35,162 bases of DNA from Acidobacteria bacterium RIFCSPLOWO2_12_FULL_66_21 (GCA_001767455.1 MELC01000064.1:49153-84314); one strand, 5' to 3'. Shown: positions 8,345-15,810, counted from the first letter of the stretch. Notes: generated by a model from the letters alone, not told the origin. A program made the numbers and translations.

Positions 8345-8345
8345 G

Positions 8346-9584
8346 TCAATGCACCCAGTTGATGAAGGTCGTGATGATCAGCGCGTTGGTGAAGTCGATG
8401 AAGAACGCGCCGACCATGGGCACGACGAGAAACGCGCGGGGCGCCGAGCCGAAGCGCTCCACGATGGCTTCCATGTTCGCGACCGCGTTCGGCGTCGCGC
8501 CCAGCCCGAATCCACAGTGGCCGCCGGCCATGACCGCCGCGTCGTAGTCACGCCCCATGACGCGGTAGGTCACGAAGTAGGCGTACGCGCCCATCATGGC
8601 CACCTGCACCATGAGAATGATGAGCATCGGCACGGCCAGGTCGAGCAGCTCCCACAGCTTCAGCGACATGAGCGCCATCGCAAGGAACAGCGACAGCGCG
8701 ATCGTGCCGATGTCGTCCACGGTCCGCTGCTCGATCCTGACGATACGCGTCAGGTCCATCGTGTTCCGGAAGACGGCCGCGACAATCATCGCGCCGATAT
8801 ACGCGGGCAACGTCGCGTAGGCGTGCAGCCACGCGCTCAACAGGCTGCCGCCCCACATCGCGACGAGGATGATTGTAATGATCTTGAGGAGCGTGTACGC
8901 CGTCGCGGGGTTCCCGGCAGGTTCGACGTCGATCTCCTCGTCGAGCGAATCGAGCTCGGCGGCGACGGCCGCCGCTTCCCGCGTGACGGTCCCGGGCGTG
9001 TGTTTCGGGTGATGCCGCCGAATCAGCGCGGTCGCGATCGGACCGCCAATCAGCCCGCCGCTCACCAGGCCGAACGTCGCGGCGGCCATCGCCAGCGTCA
9101 CACCGGCCGGGAACCCGTACTGGTCCTCCATCAACTTGCCGAAGGCGGCGCCCGTCCCGTGGCCGCCTGTCATCGTGATGGAACCGGCGATCAGGCCGAG
9201 AAACGGGTGGACCCCGAGCAGTTTCGCGAGCGCCACGCCGACGCCGTCCTGCAGGACCGCGAGGGTCGAGGCGAGCAGGAAGAACAGCAGCACCTGCGGT
9301 CCGCCGACGCGCAGCAGCGCCAGGCTCGCGCCGAGTCCGATCGTCGTGAAGAACGCGATCATCAGCGGCGCCTGCAGCGTGGTGTCGAACTCGAACCCGA
9401 GCACGCCGGTCAGGCGCAGCGCCAGGCCGACCGCCGCGAACAAAAAACCGCCGACGACCGGCGCCGGGATGTTGTACCGATCCAGTACCGCGACCCGCCG
9501 CCTGATGCCGTAGCCCAGGAAGAGCACGACGGCGGCCAGGGCCAGCGTCTGGATCATGTCGAGATGAATGACGAGTGAAGGCAT
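8346..9584 (-). CDS. gltS: Sodium/glutamate symporter GltS
   Basis: A 412-residue inner-membrane carrier with about ten or more hydrophobic helices. Two diagnostic re-entrant-loop motifs are seen in inverted halves: TGGHGTGAAFG (about residue 140) and GGHCGFGLGATPNAVANME near the C-terminus. The family imports L-glutamate with Na+. Length matches the family. The cytoplasmic loop between halves is enriched in Glu/Asp (ELDSLDEEIDVE). The 30-base spacer to the upstream OmpA-family gene is made entirely of a heptamer array and contains no Shine-Dalgarno sequence, so initiation probably depends on coupling. Confidence 0.93.
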   Translation of the reverse strand: MPSLVIHLDMIQTLALAAVVLFLGYGIRRRVAVLDRYNIPAPVVGGFLFAAVGLALRLTGVLGFEFDTTLQAPLMIAFFTTIGLGASLALLRVGGPQVLLFFLLASTLAVLQDGVGVALAKLLGVHPFLGLIAGSITMTGGHGTGAAFGKLMEDQYGFPAGVTLAMAAATFGLVSGGLIGGPIATALIRRHHPKHTPGTVTREAAAVAAELDSLDEEIDVEPAGNPATAYTLLKIITIILVAMWGGSLLSAWLHAYATLPAYIGAMIVAAVFRNTMDLTRIVRIEQRTVDDIGTIALSLFLAMALMSLKLWELLDLAVPMLIILMVQVAMMGAYAYFVTYRVMGRDYDAAVMAGGHCGFGLGATPNAVANMEAIVERFGSAPRAFLVVPMVGAFFIDFTNALIITTFINWVH

Positions 9585-9586
9585 GG

Positions 9587-9614
9587 CTGGAAGCTGGCAG
9601 CTGGAAACTGGAAA
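9587..9614. repeat. Four-unit heptamer array filling an intercistronic spacer
   Basis: CTGGAAG, CTGGCAG, CTGGAAA and CTGGAAA lie head to tail and abut the CTA that is the complement of the TAG stop of the OmpA-family gene at 9615-9617. Together with two bases the array makes up the whole gap between that stop and the ATG of gltS. Confidence 0.85.
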
Positions 9615-10472
9615 CTATTCCTCGTTCAGTTTCTTCAATTCCACCCGCCGGTTCTGCGCGCGCCCGGCGTCCGTGGTGTTGTCCGCCACGGGCTGCGCAT
9701 CGCCGTATCCTTTCGCGACGAGCCGCCCCGGCGCAATCCCCTTCGCGGTCAGCCAGGCGACAACGGTCTTCGCGCGCTGCTCGGACAGGCCGAGATTGGC
9801 GGCTTTCGCCCCGACGTTGTCCGTATGACCCTGCACCTCGAAGCGCCACTCCTGGTGCTCCTGCAGCAGCTTGAGGACCTCGCCGAGCGGCTGCTCGGAT
9901 CCCGCTTGCAGCGTGGCCTTGCCGGTATCGAAGTTGATGCCATACACGGCGACCGACCCCGTCTTGATCACCGCGTCCGCCATGGCGCTCGCATCGGCCG
10001 TGAGCTGCTGCTCCATCTCCTGCACTTTGACCGTGGTCAGCGTATACGCCGTGATGTCGTTCACGAGCCACGCGCCAACGCTGATCCACTGGGGACCCTT
10101 GCGCGCGGTGATCGCCGGATCGTCCTCCTGGGGCTTCGACGTGTACACGATGGTATAGCCGGCGGTCTTCAAAGCGCTCTCGGCGTTGCGCACGACCTGC
10201 AGCATTGAGTACTTTGCCGGGCAGTAGTACTTGATCGTTTCGACCGCCCCTTCGAGCGGCTTCATTGACGAGTCCGTCTCGGCCGGCCCAACCCGCACCT
10301 CCGTGGCGTCGAACTCCTTCGTGCTGCACTCGACAATCGTGCACCCGGCCATCCGCGTCAGGAGCTTCGAATCCTTGCAACCTTCTTCGTCGGGATCGCC
10401 GGGCCTCTGGGCCCATGCGGATCCCGCGCCGAGCATCAGCCCGGCCGCCACGAACCACGCGATACGTCTCAT
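9615..10472 (-). CDS. OmpA-family outer-membrane/peptidoglycan-linked protein
   Basis: A 285-residue protein with a signal peptide (MRRIAWFVAAGLMLGAGSAWA) and four to five cysteines in the first 85 residues. The C-terminal OmpA-like domain spans about 165-285. Its landmarks are INFDTGKATL (179-188), GHTDNVG (215-221) and NRRVEL (274-279), the residues that bind diaminopimelate in peptidoglycan. The N-terminal 160 residues are a separate alpha/beta domain rather than a barrel. The start at 10472 has a GGAGG site eight bases upstream. It lies between tsaD and gltS with short repeat arrays on both sides. Confidence 0.92.
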   Translation of the reverse strand: MRRIAWFVAAGLMLGAGSAWAQRPGDPDEEGCKDSKLLTRMAGCTIVECSTKEFDATEVRVGPAETDSSMKPLEGAVETIKYYCPAKYSMLQVVRNAESALKTAGYTIVYTSKPQEDDPAITARKGPQWISVGAWLVNDITAYTLTTVKVQEMEQQLTADASAMADAVIKTGSVAVYGINFDTGKATLQAGSEQPLGEVLKLLQEHQEWRFEVQGHTDNVGAKAANLGLSEQRAKTVVAWLTAKGIAPGRLVAKGYGDAQPVADNTTDAGRAQNRRVELKKLNEE

Positions 10473-10480
10473 GCTCGGAT

Positions 10481-10485
10481 CCTCC
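10481..10485 (-). promoter_or_regulatory. Ribosome binding site built into a repeat unit
   Basis: GGAGG on the minus strand, eight bases before the ATG at 10472. It is the last, slightly altered unit of the octamer array at 10484-10540 (CCTGGAA becoming CCTGGAGG). Confidence 0.7.
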
Positions 10486-10540
10486 AGGTTCCAGGGTTCC
10501 AGGGTTCTGGGGTTCTGGGTTAGAACCCTAGAACCCTAGA
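10484..10540. repeat. Octamer array between tsaD and the OmpA-family gene, with internal inversion
   Basis: Read on the plus strand, units of the type AGGGTTCC/AGGGTTCT run for about 30 bases and then invert to AGAACCCT units. GGGTTCT and AGAACCC can pair as a hairpin. The complement of the tsaD stop codon (10536-10538) lies inside the last units, and the ribosome binding site of the next gene lies inside the first. The array therefore replaces nearly all of the 63-base spacer. Confidence 0.85.
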
Positions 10541-11657
10541 GCGTGAGCCCCGCCTCCGCATTGAAATCGAGCGGACCCGGCCCGCGCGAGCGGAGCCGGC
10601 GCAGCCCCGCCGCGCCAATCATCGCGGCATTATCCGTCGAGAGCGCGAGCGGCGGCACAAATACGGGAATCAGGTGGCGGCGGCCGCGCGCGTCCGCTTC
10701 GGCGCGCAGGCGGCTGTTCGCCGACACGCCTCCCGCGATGCCGATGCTGCGCGCACCAAGCCAGCCCGCCGCCTCGAAGGTGCGGTCGAGCAGCGCGTCG
10801 ACGACGACGCGCTGGAAGCTCGCGCAGATGTCGGCGACGTCGCCGGGCGGAAGCGTGACGCCCGAGGCGTCGGAGGCGGCCGCCTTCCCCGCCGCGACGC
10901 CGCCGGTCCGCTCCCGAACGAGCCGGAGCACCGCCGTCTTCAGGCCGCTGAAGCTGAAATCCAGCCGCCGCGCGACGTCCGGCGGCAACAGTCCGTCGGC
11001 GGTCGCCCGCGGCCGATTGCGATCGGCGTGGGTGAGGCGGGCGACGGGAAAATCCACCGCGCGGTCGTTGCCCTCGCGGGCCATCCGATCGATCGCCGGG
11101 CCGCCCGGATAGCCCAGGCCCAGCAACTTCGCCACCTTGTCGTACGCCTCTCCCGCCGCATCGTCACGCGTGCGGCCGATGAGGCGGTACTCGCCAGGCG
11201 CCGGCACGAGGTACAGGCTCGTGTGCCCGCCCGACACGACGAGAACCGCCGCGGGCAGCGGGAGCTCGCCGTGCGCGAGCGTCAACGACTCGATGTGGCC
11301 GGCGAGGTGGTGGACCGGAACGACCGGAAGGCCGCGCGACCAGGCGAGCGCCTTCGCGAACGCGACACCCACCAGCAGCGACCCGACGAGACCGGGTCCC
11401 TGCGTCACCGCGAGCGCCCCCGCGTCGTCCAGCGTCATGTCGGCCGCCGAGAGCGCCGCCTCGACCACGCCGCAGATGTCGCGGACGTGCTGGCGGGAGG
11501 CCAGCTCCGGGACCACGCCTCCCCATTCGCGATGAATGGCGACCTGCGACGCGACGATATTCGAGCGCAGCGCCCAGGGACGCGCGCTGTCTCCCGTTTC
11601 GGCGATCACCGCTGCCGCGGTTTCGTCGCACGAGGTTTCGATGGCGAGCAGGTTCAT
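10536..11657 (-). CDS. tsaD: tRNA N6-adenosine threonylcarbamoyltransferase TsaD
   Basis: A 373-residue protein matching the Kae1/TsaD family, which transfers threonylcarbamoyl to A37 of ANN-decoding tRNAs with TsaB and TsaE. It opens with LAIETSCDET. It carries the metal-binding HHLAGH (H117, H121), the ATPase-fold VSGGHTSLYLV, GYPGGPAIDR and the C-terminal STDNAAMIG with the third metal ligand. A segment rich in Ala/Asp near residues 250-270 is slightly longer than usual. TsaD is normally essential, so the gene is expected to be functional. Its stop codon falls inside a repeat array. Confidence 0.96.
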   Translation of the reverse strand: MNLLAIETSCDETAAAVIAETGDSARPWALRSNIVASQVAIHREWGGVVPELASRQHVRDICGVVEAALSAADMTLDDAGALAVTQGPGLVGSLLVGVAFAKALAWSRGLPVVPVHHLAGHIESLTLAHGELPLPAAVLVVSGGHTSLYLVPAPGEYRLIGRTRDDAAGEAYDKVAKLLGLGYPGGPAIDRMAREGNDRAVDFPVARLTHADRNRPRATADGLLPPDVARRLDFSFSGLKTAVLRLVRERTGGVAAGKAAASDASGVTLPPGDVADICASFQRVVVDALLDRTFEAAGWLGARSIGIAGGVSANSRLRAEADARGRRHLIPVFVPPLALSTDNAAMIGAAGLRRLRSRGPGPLDFNAEAGLTL

Positions 11658-11686
11658 ATCGGGTGTTCAGTGTCACGGCTTGCCTC

Positions 11687-11810
11687 GCCGAAGCGCCAGA
11701 GGCGCGAAGGCGGGTGCCAGGGGCTCGGTATCAGATGCTGGGCTCGCCGCGCCGATTTGTCCCGCCGAAGCGTCGCGACGGCGGAAGCGCCGGAGGCGCG
11801 GAGGCGGGTG
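11687..11810. repeat. Pair of 30-bp direct repeats, each with an internal hairpin
   Basis: 11687-11716 and 11781-11810 match at 27 of 30 positions. Each contains GCGCC-RGA-GGCGC, a five-bp hairpin with a three-base loop. The first copy lies between tsaD and mtnA; the second is translated as part of the extended C-terminus of the MtnA-like protein. Between them is another pair of related GCCGAAGC words. Confidence 0.85.
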
Positions 11811-12855
11811 CGATTGTGTCGAACGCGCGCGGCAGCGACTCGCTGTAGGGAGGCGTGAAGATGCCGCGCTCGGTGATGATGCCCGCGATGTACCGGTGCG
11901 GCGTCACGTCGAACGCGGGGTTCCTGGTCTTCGCGCCCACCGGCGTCAGCCGCCACGTCCGGAGGTGCGTGATCTCGCGCTGGTCGCGTTCTTCGATCGG
12001 AATGTGATCGCCGTCGGGCGTCGCGAGATCGATCGTCGACAACGGGGCGGCCACATAGAACGGCAGCTTGTGCTCGTGGGCGAGGACGGCCACCGTGTAC
12101 GTGCCAATCTTGTTGGCGGTGTCGCCGTTGGCCGCGATGCGATCGGCACCGACGATGACGACGTCGATCTCGCCGGCGCGCATCAGCGGCCCGGCCATGC
12201 TTTCAGTGATGACCGTGGTATTGATCCCGTCGCGGACCAGCTCCCAGGCGGTCAGCCTCGCGCCCTGCAGAAACGGACGGGTCTCGTCGGCGAAGACCGC
12301 GATCTGCTTCCCCTGCTCCACCGCGGCGCGGATGACGCCGAGCGCCGAGCCGTACCCCGCCGTGGCGAGGGCGCCCGCATTGCAATGCGTCAGCACGCGC
12401 GCGCCGTCCGGCAGGACCTCGGCGCCGAAGCCGCCCATCGATCGGCAGTTGGCGACGTCCTCGTCGTGAATCGCGCGCGCCTCGCGCTCCAGGCGTCCGG
12501 CGAGCTCCTCCGGCGACTCCCCCGCCAGCGCGCCTTCCGAGAACGCGCGCTTCATCCGGGCGATCGCCCAGAAGAGATTGACGGCGGTCGGGCGCGTGGC
12601 GCCCATCATCTCGCAGATCTTCTGAAACTCGACGGCGAACTGCCGCGTCCCTTTCGCGGTGCTGCGGCGCAGGCCGAGCGCGATCCCCATCGCCGCGGCC
12701 ACGCCGATCGCCGGCGCCCCGCGGATCACCATCGTGCGGATCGCGCGGGCGACCTCCTGGGCGGTGTGGCAGCGGACGTAGATCTCTTCGGCCGGCAGCT
12801 TGCGCTGATCGACCATGACGATCACGTCGCCCTGCCAGTCTATCGTCGGAAGCAT
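11731..12855 (-). CDS. mtnA: MtnA-like methylthioribose-1-phosphate isomerase family protein
   Basis: A 374-residue protein of the MtnA family, which converts aldose-1-phosphates (classically 5-methylthioribose-1-phosphate) to ketose phosphates. The phosphate-binding IRGAPAIG (44-51), the catalytic Cys in THCNAG (C158) and the catalytic Asp in GADRIAANGDTANK (D238) match the known C160/D240 pair. The family fold appears to end near PPYSESLPRAFDT. The last 26 residues are Pro/Ala/Arg-rich and are encoded by a repeat. Neighbours are nucleoside phosphorylases, transporter and deaminase rather than methionine-salvage enzymes, so the natural substrate could be another pentose-1-phosphate. Confidence 0.9.
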   Translation of the reverse strand: MLPTIDWQGDVIVMVDQRKLPAEEIYVRCHTAQEVARAIRTMVIRGAPAIGVAAAMGIALGLRRSTAKGTRQFAVEFQKICEMMGATRPTAVNLFWAIARMKRAFSEGALAGESPEELAGRLEREARAIHDEDVANCRSMGGFGAEVLPDGARVLTHCNAGALATAGYGSALGVIRAAVEQGKQIAVFADETRPFLQGARLTAWELVRDGINTTVITESMAGPLMRAGEIDVVIVGADRIAANGDTANKIGTYTVAVLAHEHKLPFYVAAPLSTIDLATPDGDHIPIEERDQREITHLRTWRLTPVGAKTRNPAFDVTPHRYIAGIITERGIFTPPYSESLPRAFDTIAPASAPPALPPSRRFGGTNRRGEPSI

Positions 12856-12862
12856 GGTGTCC

Positions 12863-13462
12863 CTATCTCAGCAATCTGGCGTCGAACGGCATCGGCAGCA
12901 GCGACGAAAGGCGGTACCGTCCGGCCGGGCCATTGAGGTTTCCCACGATGATATCGATGTCGCCGCAGTACTCCCAGAGGAGCTGGCGGCACGGCCCGCA
13001 CGGCGGCGTCGGCTCCCCGGTGTCGGCGACGATGGCCATCCGCGTGAAGACAGCGTGGCCGTCCGACAGCGCCTTGACGAGGGCGACGCGCTCGGCGCAC
13101 AAGGTCAGGCCGTAGGTGGCGTTCTCGATGTTGCAGCCGCCGATCACCTGCCCGTCGCTGGTTTCGAGCGCCGCGCCTACCTGGAAGTTGGAGTAGGCGG
13201 CCCGCGCGTGGGTACGCGCGTCGGTCGCGGCGGCGATGAGCGCCATTTCCGCGTCGAAGTTCGCCGAGGCGGTCAGCTCGATCGGGACGGGCTGCCACTC
13301 GGCCTCGTTGCGGCGGTCTCGGCCGGTGCGGCGATCCGTATCCCGCCGTTCCTGGCCGCTGCGGCGCTCTCCCTGGATTTCGGCGACCGCCTTCGACCGG
13401 CGGTCGGCTCCGCGCCGGCGCTCCCCGGCCCGCCGTTCGCGCTGCCTGCGGCGCTCTTCCAC
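12863..13462 (-). CDS. cdd: Cytidine deaminase with an Arg/Glu-rich N-terminal extension
   Basis: The C-terminal 135 residues are a standard zinc-dependent cytidine deaminase: CNIENATYG, the catalytic CAER and the zinc-binding PCGPCRQLL. It converts (deoxy)cytidine to (deoxy)uridine, feeding the pyrimidine-nucleoside phosphorylase of the same block. In front lies an unusual stretch of about 50 residues made of RR-containing words (RRRQRERR, GERRRGADRR, GQERRDTDRRTGRDRR). I chose the GTG at 13462 because a strong AAGGGGGAG site sits six bases before it. A TTG at 13495 overlapping the upstream gene is possible and would lengthen the extension to about 63 residues. Total length 199 residues against about 130 for the family. 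Confidence 0.9.
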   Translation of the reverse strand: MEERRRQRERRAGERRRGADRRSKAVAEIQGERRSGQERRDTDRRTGRDRRNEAEWQPVPIELTASANFDAEMALIAAATDARTHARAAYSNFQVGAALETSDGQVIGGCNIENATYGLTLCAERVALVKALSDGHAVFTRMAIVADTGEPTPPCGPCRQLLWEYCGDIDIIVGNLNGPAGRYRLSSLLPMPFDARLLR

Positions 13463-13468
13463 GGGCCA

Positions 13469-13477
13469 CTCCCCCTT
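13469..13477 (-). promoter_or_regulatory. Strong ribosome binding site deciding the cytidine deaminase start
   Basis: AAGGGGGAG on the minus strand, six bases upstream of the GTG at 13462 and five bases downstream of the stop of the purine nucleoside phosphorylase gene. It favours this start over the TTG at 13495. Confidence 0.7.
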
Positions 13478-13481
13478 GCGC

Positions 13482-14300
13482 TCAGAGTCGCTCAATGGTC
13501 GCCTCCAGCAGCGCGGAGAATTCGCCGCGCACCCGATTGGCCACCTCCATCACTTCGTCGTGCTTCAGCGGCCGGGGAAGCACGCCCGCGGCGGGGTTGG
13601 TGATGCACGAGACGCCGAGCACCTCCATTCCCATGTGCCGCGCGACGATCGCTTCCGGCACGGTGGACATGCCCACCGCGTCGGCGCCGACGGTCCGAAG
13701 GTAGCGGATCTCGGCGGGTGTTTCGTAGCTCGGCCCGGCCAGGGCGGCATAAACGCCGTGCGCGACCGCCACACCCGTCGCCCGCGAGGCGTCGTCAGCC
13801 TTCCCGCGCAGCCGCGCCGAATACACCTCGCTCATGTCGGGGAAACGCACGCCAAACCGATCGTCGTTCGCGCCGATCAGGGGATTGCACCCCATGAGGT
13901 TCAGGTGATCGTCGATGACCATCAGCGTTCCTGGCTTGAACCCTTTGTTCACGCCCCCGGCCGCGTTGGTGAGAATCAACGCCGGCACTCGCAGCAACCC
14001 GAGCACCCGCGTCGCGAACGTGATCGTAGGTGGCGTGTGTCCCTCGTAGTAGTGAGCGCGGCCCGACAATGCCGCGACCCGCCGTCCCGCAAGAGTACCC
14101 GCGACCAGCCTGCCCGCGTGGCCCACGACCGCAGAGGCGGGCCAATGCGGGATCTCCCCGTAGGGAATCGTCACCGCATCCGCAAGGCGGTTCGCGAAAT
14201 CCCCGAGTCCGGACCCCAGCACGACAGCGACGTCGGGGAGGGCGCCGATTCGCGATTGAAGCCAGTCCGCCGCCGCCCGAACGTTGTCGTAGTACTGCAT
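13482..14300 (-). CDS. punA: Purine nucleoside phosphorylase (trimeric, PNP class)
   Basis: A 272-residue cytoplasmic enzyme that splits inosine or guanosine with phosphate into base and ribose-1-phosphate. Landmarks: VVLGSGLG (phosphate loop), SGRAHYYEG, TNAAGGVNKGF, GPSYETPAEI with the purine-binding Glu, and GADAVGMSTVPE. The Glu and the following ITNPAAG Asn argue for 6-oxopurine specificity rather than methylthioadenosine phosphorylase, despite the mtnA-like gene nearby. The ATG at 14300 is preceded in frame by a GTG at 14303; the leader is a heptamer array, so any ribosome binding site would have to lie in it (ACGAGAG). Confidence 0.93.
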   Translation of the reverse strand: MQYYDNVRAAADWLQSRIGALPDVAVVLGSGLGDFANRLADAVTIPYGEIPHWPASAVVGHAGRLVAGTLAGRRVAALSGRAHYYEGHTPPTITFATRVLGLLRVPALILTNAAGGVNKGFKPGTLMVIDDHLNLMGCNPLIGANDDRFGVRFPDMSEVYSARLRGKADDASRATGVAVAHGVYAALAGPSYETPAEIRYLRTVGADAVGMSTVPEAIVARHMGMEVLGVSCITNPAAGVLPRPLKHDEVMEVANRVRGEFSALLEATIERL

Positions 14301-14304
14301 CACT

Positions 14305-14381
14305 CTCGTTACTCGTTACTCGTTACTCGTGGCTCGTGGCTCGTGGCTCGTTACTCGCTGCTCGGGGCTCGGGGCCCGGGG
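14305..14381. repeat. Eleven-unit CTCGTTA-type heptamer array
   Basis: Eleven consecutive 7-bp units: CTCGTTA x3, CTCGTGG x3, CTCGTTA, CTCGCTG, CTCGGGG x2 and CCCGGGG. The period is exact throughout. The first four bases are constant except in the last unit, while the last three vary in blocks. The array starts just above the purine nucleoside phosphorylase start codon and fills half of the 145-base gap to the transporter gene. Confidence 0.95.
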
Positions 14382-14390
14382 CTCGCTCGA

Positions 14391-14439
14391 AGCTGACAGC
14401 TGACAGCTGACAGCTGACAGCTGTCAGCTGATAGCTGAT
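14391..14439. repeat. Seven-unit AGCTGAC-type heptamer array
   Basis: Seven consecutive 7-bp units: AGCTGAC x4, AGCTGTC, AGCTGAT x2, followed by AGCTTTTTA, which runs into the complement of the transporter's TAA stop (14446-14448). It is separated from the CTCGTTA-type array by only nine bases. The AGCT core is itself a palindrome, so slipped hairpins are possible on either strand. Confidence 0.95.
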
Positions 14440-14445
14440 AGCTTT

Positions 14446-15810
14446 TTACAACAACGCGGCGGCAATCGAGGCGTTAATCAGCGTCGCGATGAAACCGGCC
14501 AGCAGCGCGCGGGAGCCGAGCCGCGCGAGATCGCCGCGCCTGGTCGGCGCCATGCCGCCGATGCCCCCGAGCTGGATGCCGATGGACGCGAAATTCGCGA
14601 AGCCCGTGAGCGCGTAGGTCGCCAGCGTGTACGACCGCGGGCTGATCACCCCTTGGTACTGAGTCGTCAGCTTGACGTAGGCGACGAACTCGTTCGCCAC
14701 GAGCTTCGTGCCGAGCAGGTCGCCGACCGCCGGGACGTCCTGCGCCGGGACCCCCATCAGCACGGCGACCGGCGCGAAGATCACCGCGAAGACACGCGCG
14801 AGCGTGAGCTGCGGGTTGATGAGGCCCAGCAGGTAATCGAACAGCGCGATGAAGGCCAGGAACGCGATGAGCATCGCCGCCACGTTGATCGCGAGCGTCA
14901 TCCCGTCGGACGCGCCGCCCGAGGCGGCGTCGATGGCGTTTTTGTGGATTTTCTCGACGGCGATCTTGACCTCGCCCCGCGTGGCCGGCTCCTCGAGCTC
15001 CGGGTACAGGATCTTCGACAGATACAGCCCGCACGGCGCCGCCATGACGCTGGTCGTCAGGATCGCGACCGGGTCCGCGCCAAGCGCGATGTAGACCGCC
15101 ATGACGCCGCCGGAGATCGTCGCCATCCCGCCCACCATCAGCGCCAGCAGCTCCGATTGCGTCATCGAGGAAATGTAGGGCTTGACGATGATCGGCGCCT
15201 CGGTCTGTCCCATGAAGACGTTCGCCACGGCCGACAGCGTCTCGGCGCCGCTCGTGCGCATCGCGAACATCATCGCGCGCGCGAACAGCTTCACGATGAA
15301 CTGGAGGACGCCGAAGTAGTACAGAACGGTGAAGAACGACGAAACGAAGATGATCGTGGGCAGGGCCGTGAACGCGAAGACGAAACCCTGGCCCTGGCCG
15401 AACACCGTGTCCATCGCCCCCTGATTCGCCAGCGCGCCGAACACGAACTGCGACCCCGCGTTGGTGAACTCGAGGAACCGCTTGACGATGTCGGCGACCT
15501 TGCTGAAGAACACGAACCCGGGGCGCACGCCCCCGATCTCCAGCTTCAGGATGAACAGGGCCAGCCCGAGCTGGAGCGCCATCCCCCACCCCACGGTTCG
15601 CCAGCTCACCGCGCGCAGATCGCGCGAAAATGCGGCGACGACGCTGATGAAGCAGATGATGCCCAGCACCGCCTGGACGCGCGGGTTGAGCGTCCCGCGC
15701 ATCGCGAACGCGCCGAGCGCCAGCGCCACGGCGAGCGCGCCCGCCATCAGGCGCAGGCCTCGATCCGGCGCGTGCGGGGAACGGGGGACGACGGGGGACG
15801 CCTCAACCAT
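14446..15810 (-). CDS. nupC: Concentrative nucleoside transporter (NupC/CNT family)
   Basis: A 454-residue inner-membrane protein with ten or more hydrophobic segments. Recognisable CNT stretches include GQGQGFVFAFTALPTIIFVSS, MGQTEAPIIVKPY (substrate-binding Gln/Glu), TSVMAAPCGL and the C-terminal YALTGFANFASIGIQ. The family imports nucleosides with H+ or Na+. The start at 15810 overlaps the stop of the upstream phosphorylase gene by eight bases (ATGGTTGA), so the two are coupled. It brings in the substrates for the phosphorylases and deaminase coded around it. Confidence 0.94.
   Translation of the reverse strand: MVEASPVVPRSPHAPDRGLRLMAGALAVALALGAFAMRGTLNPRVQAVLGIICFISVVAAFSRDLRAVSWRTVGWGMALQLGLALFILKLEIGGVRPGFVFFSKVADIVKRFLEFTNAGSQFVFGALANQGAMDTVFGQGQGFVFAFTALPTIIFVSSFFTVLYYFGVLQFIVKLFARAMMFAMRTSGAETLSAVANVFMGQTEAPIIVKPYISSMTQSELLALMVGGMATISGGVMAVYIALGADPVAILTTSVMAAPCGLYLSKILYPELEEPATRGEVKIAVEKIHKNAIDAASGGASDGMTLAINVAAMLIAFLAFIALFDYLLGLINPQLTLARVFAVIFAPVAVLMGVPAQDVPAVGDLLGTKLVANEFVAYVKLTTQYQGVISPRSYTLATYALTGFANFASIGIQLGGIGGMAPTRRGDLARLGSRALLAGFIATLINASIAAALL

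Noticed and set aside
13482-14300. Methylthioadenosine phosphorylase, suggested by the neighbouring mtnA-like gene
   Set aside because: The SYETPAE Glu and the following Asn are those of 6-oxopurine PNP; MTA phosphorylases differ at these positions.
14305-14439. Possible CRISPR array
   Set aside because: Units are 7 bp and directly adjacent with no spacers; no cas genes are nearby.
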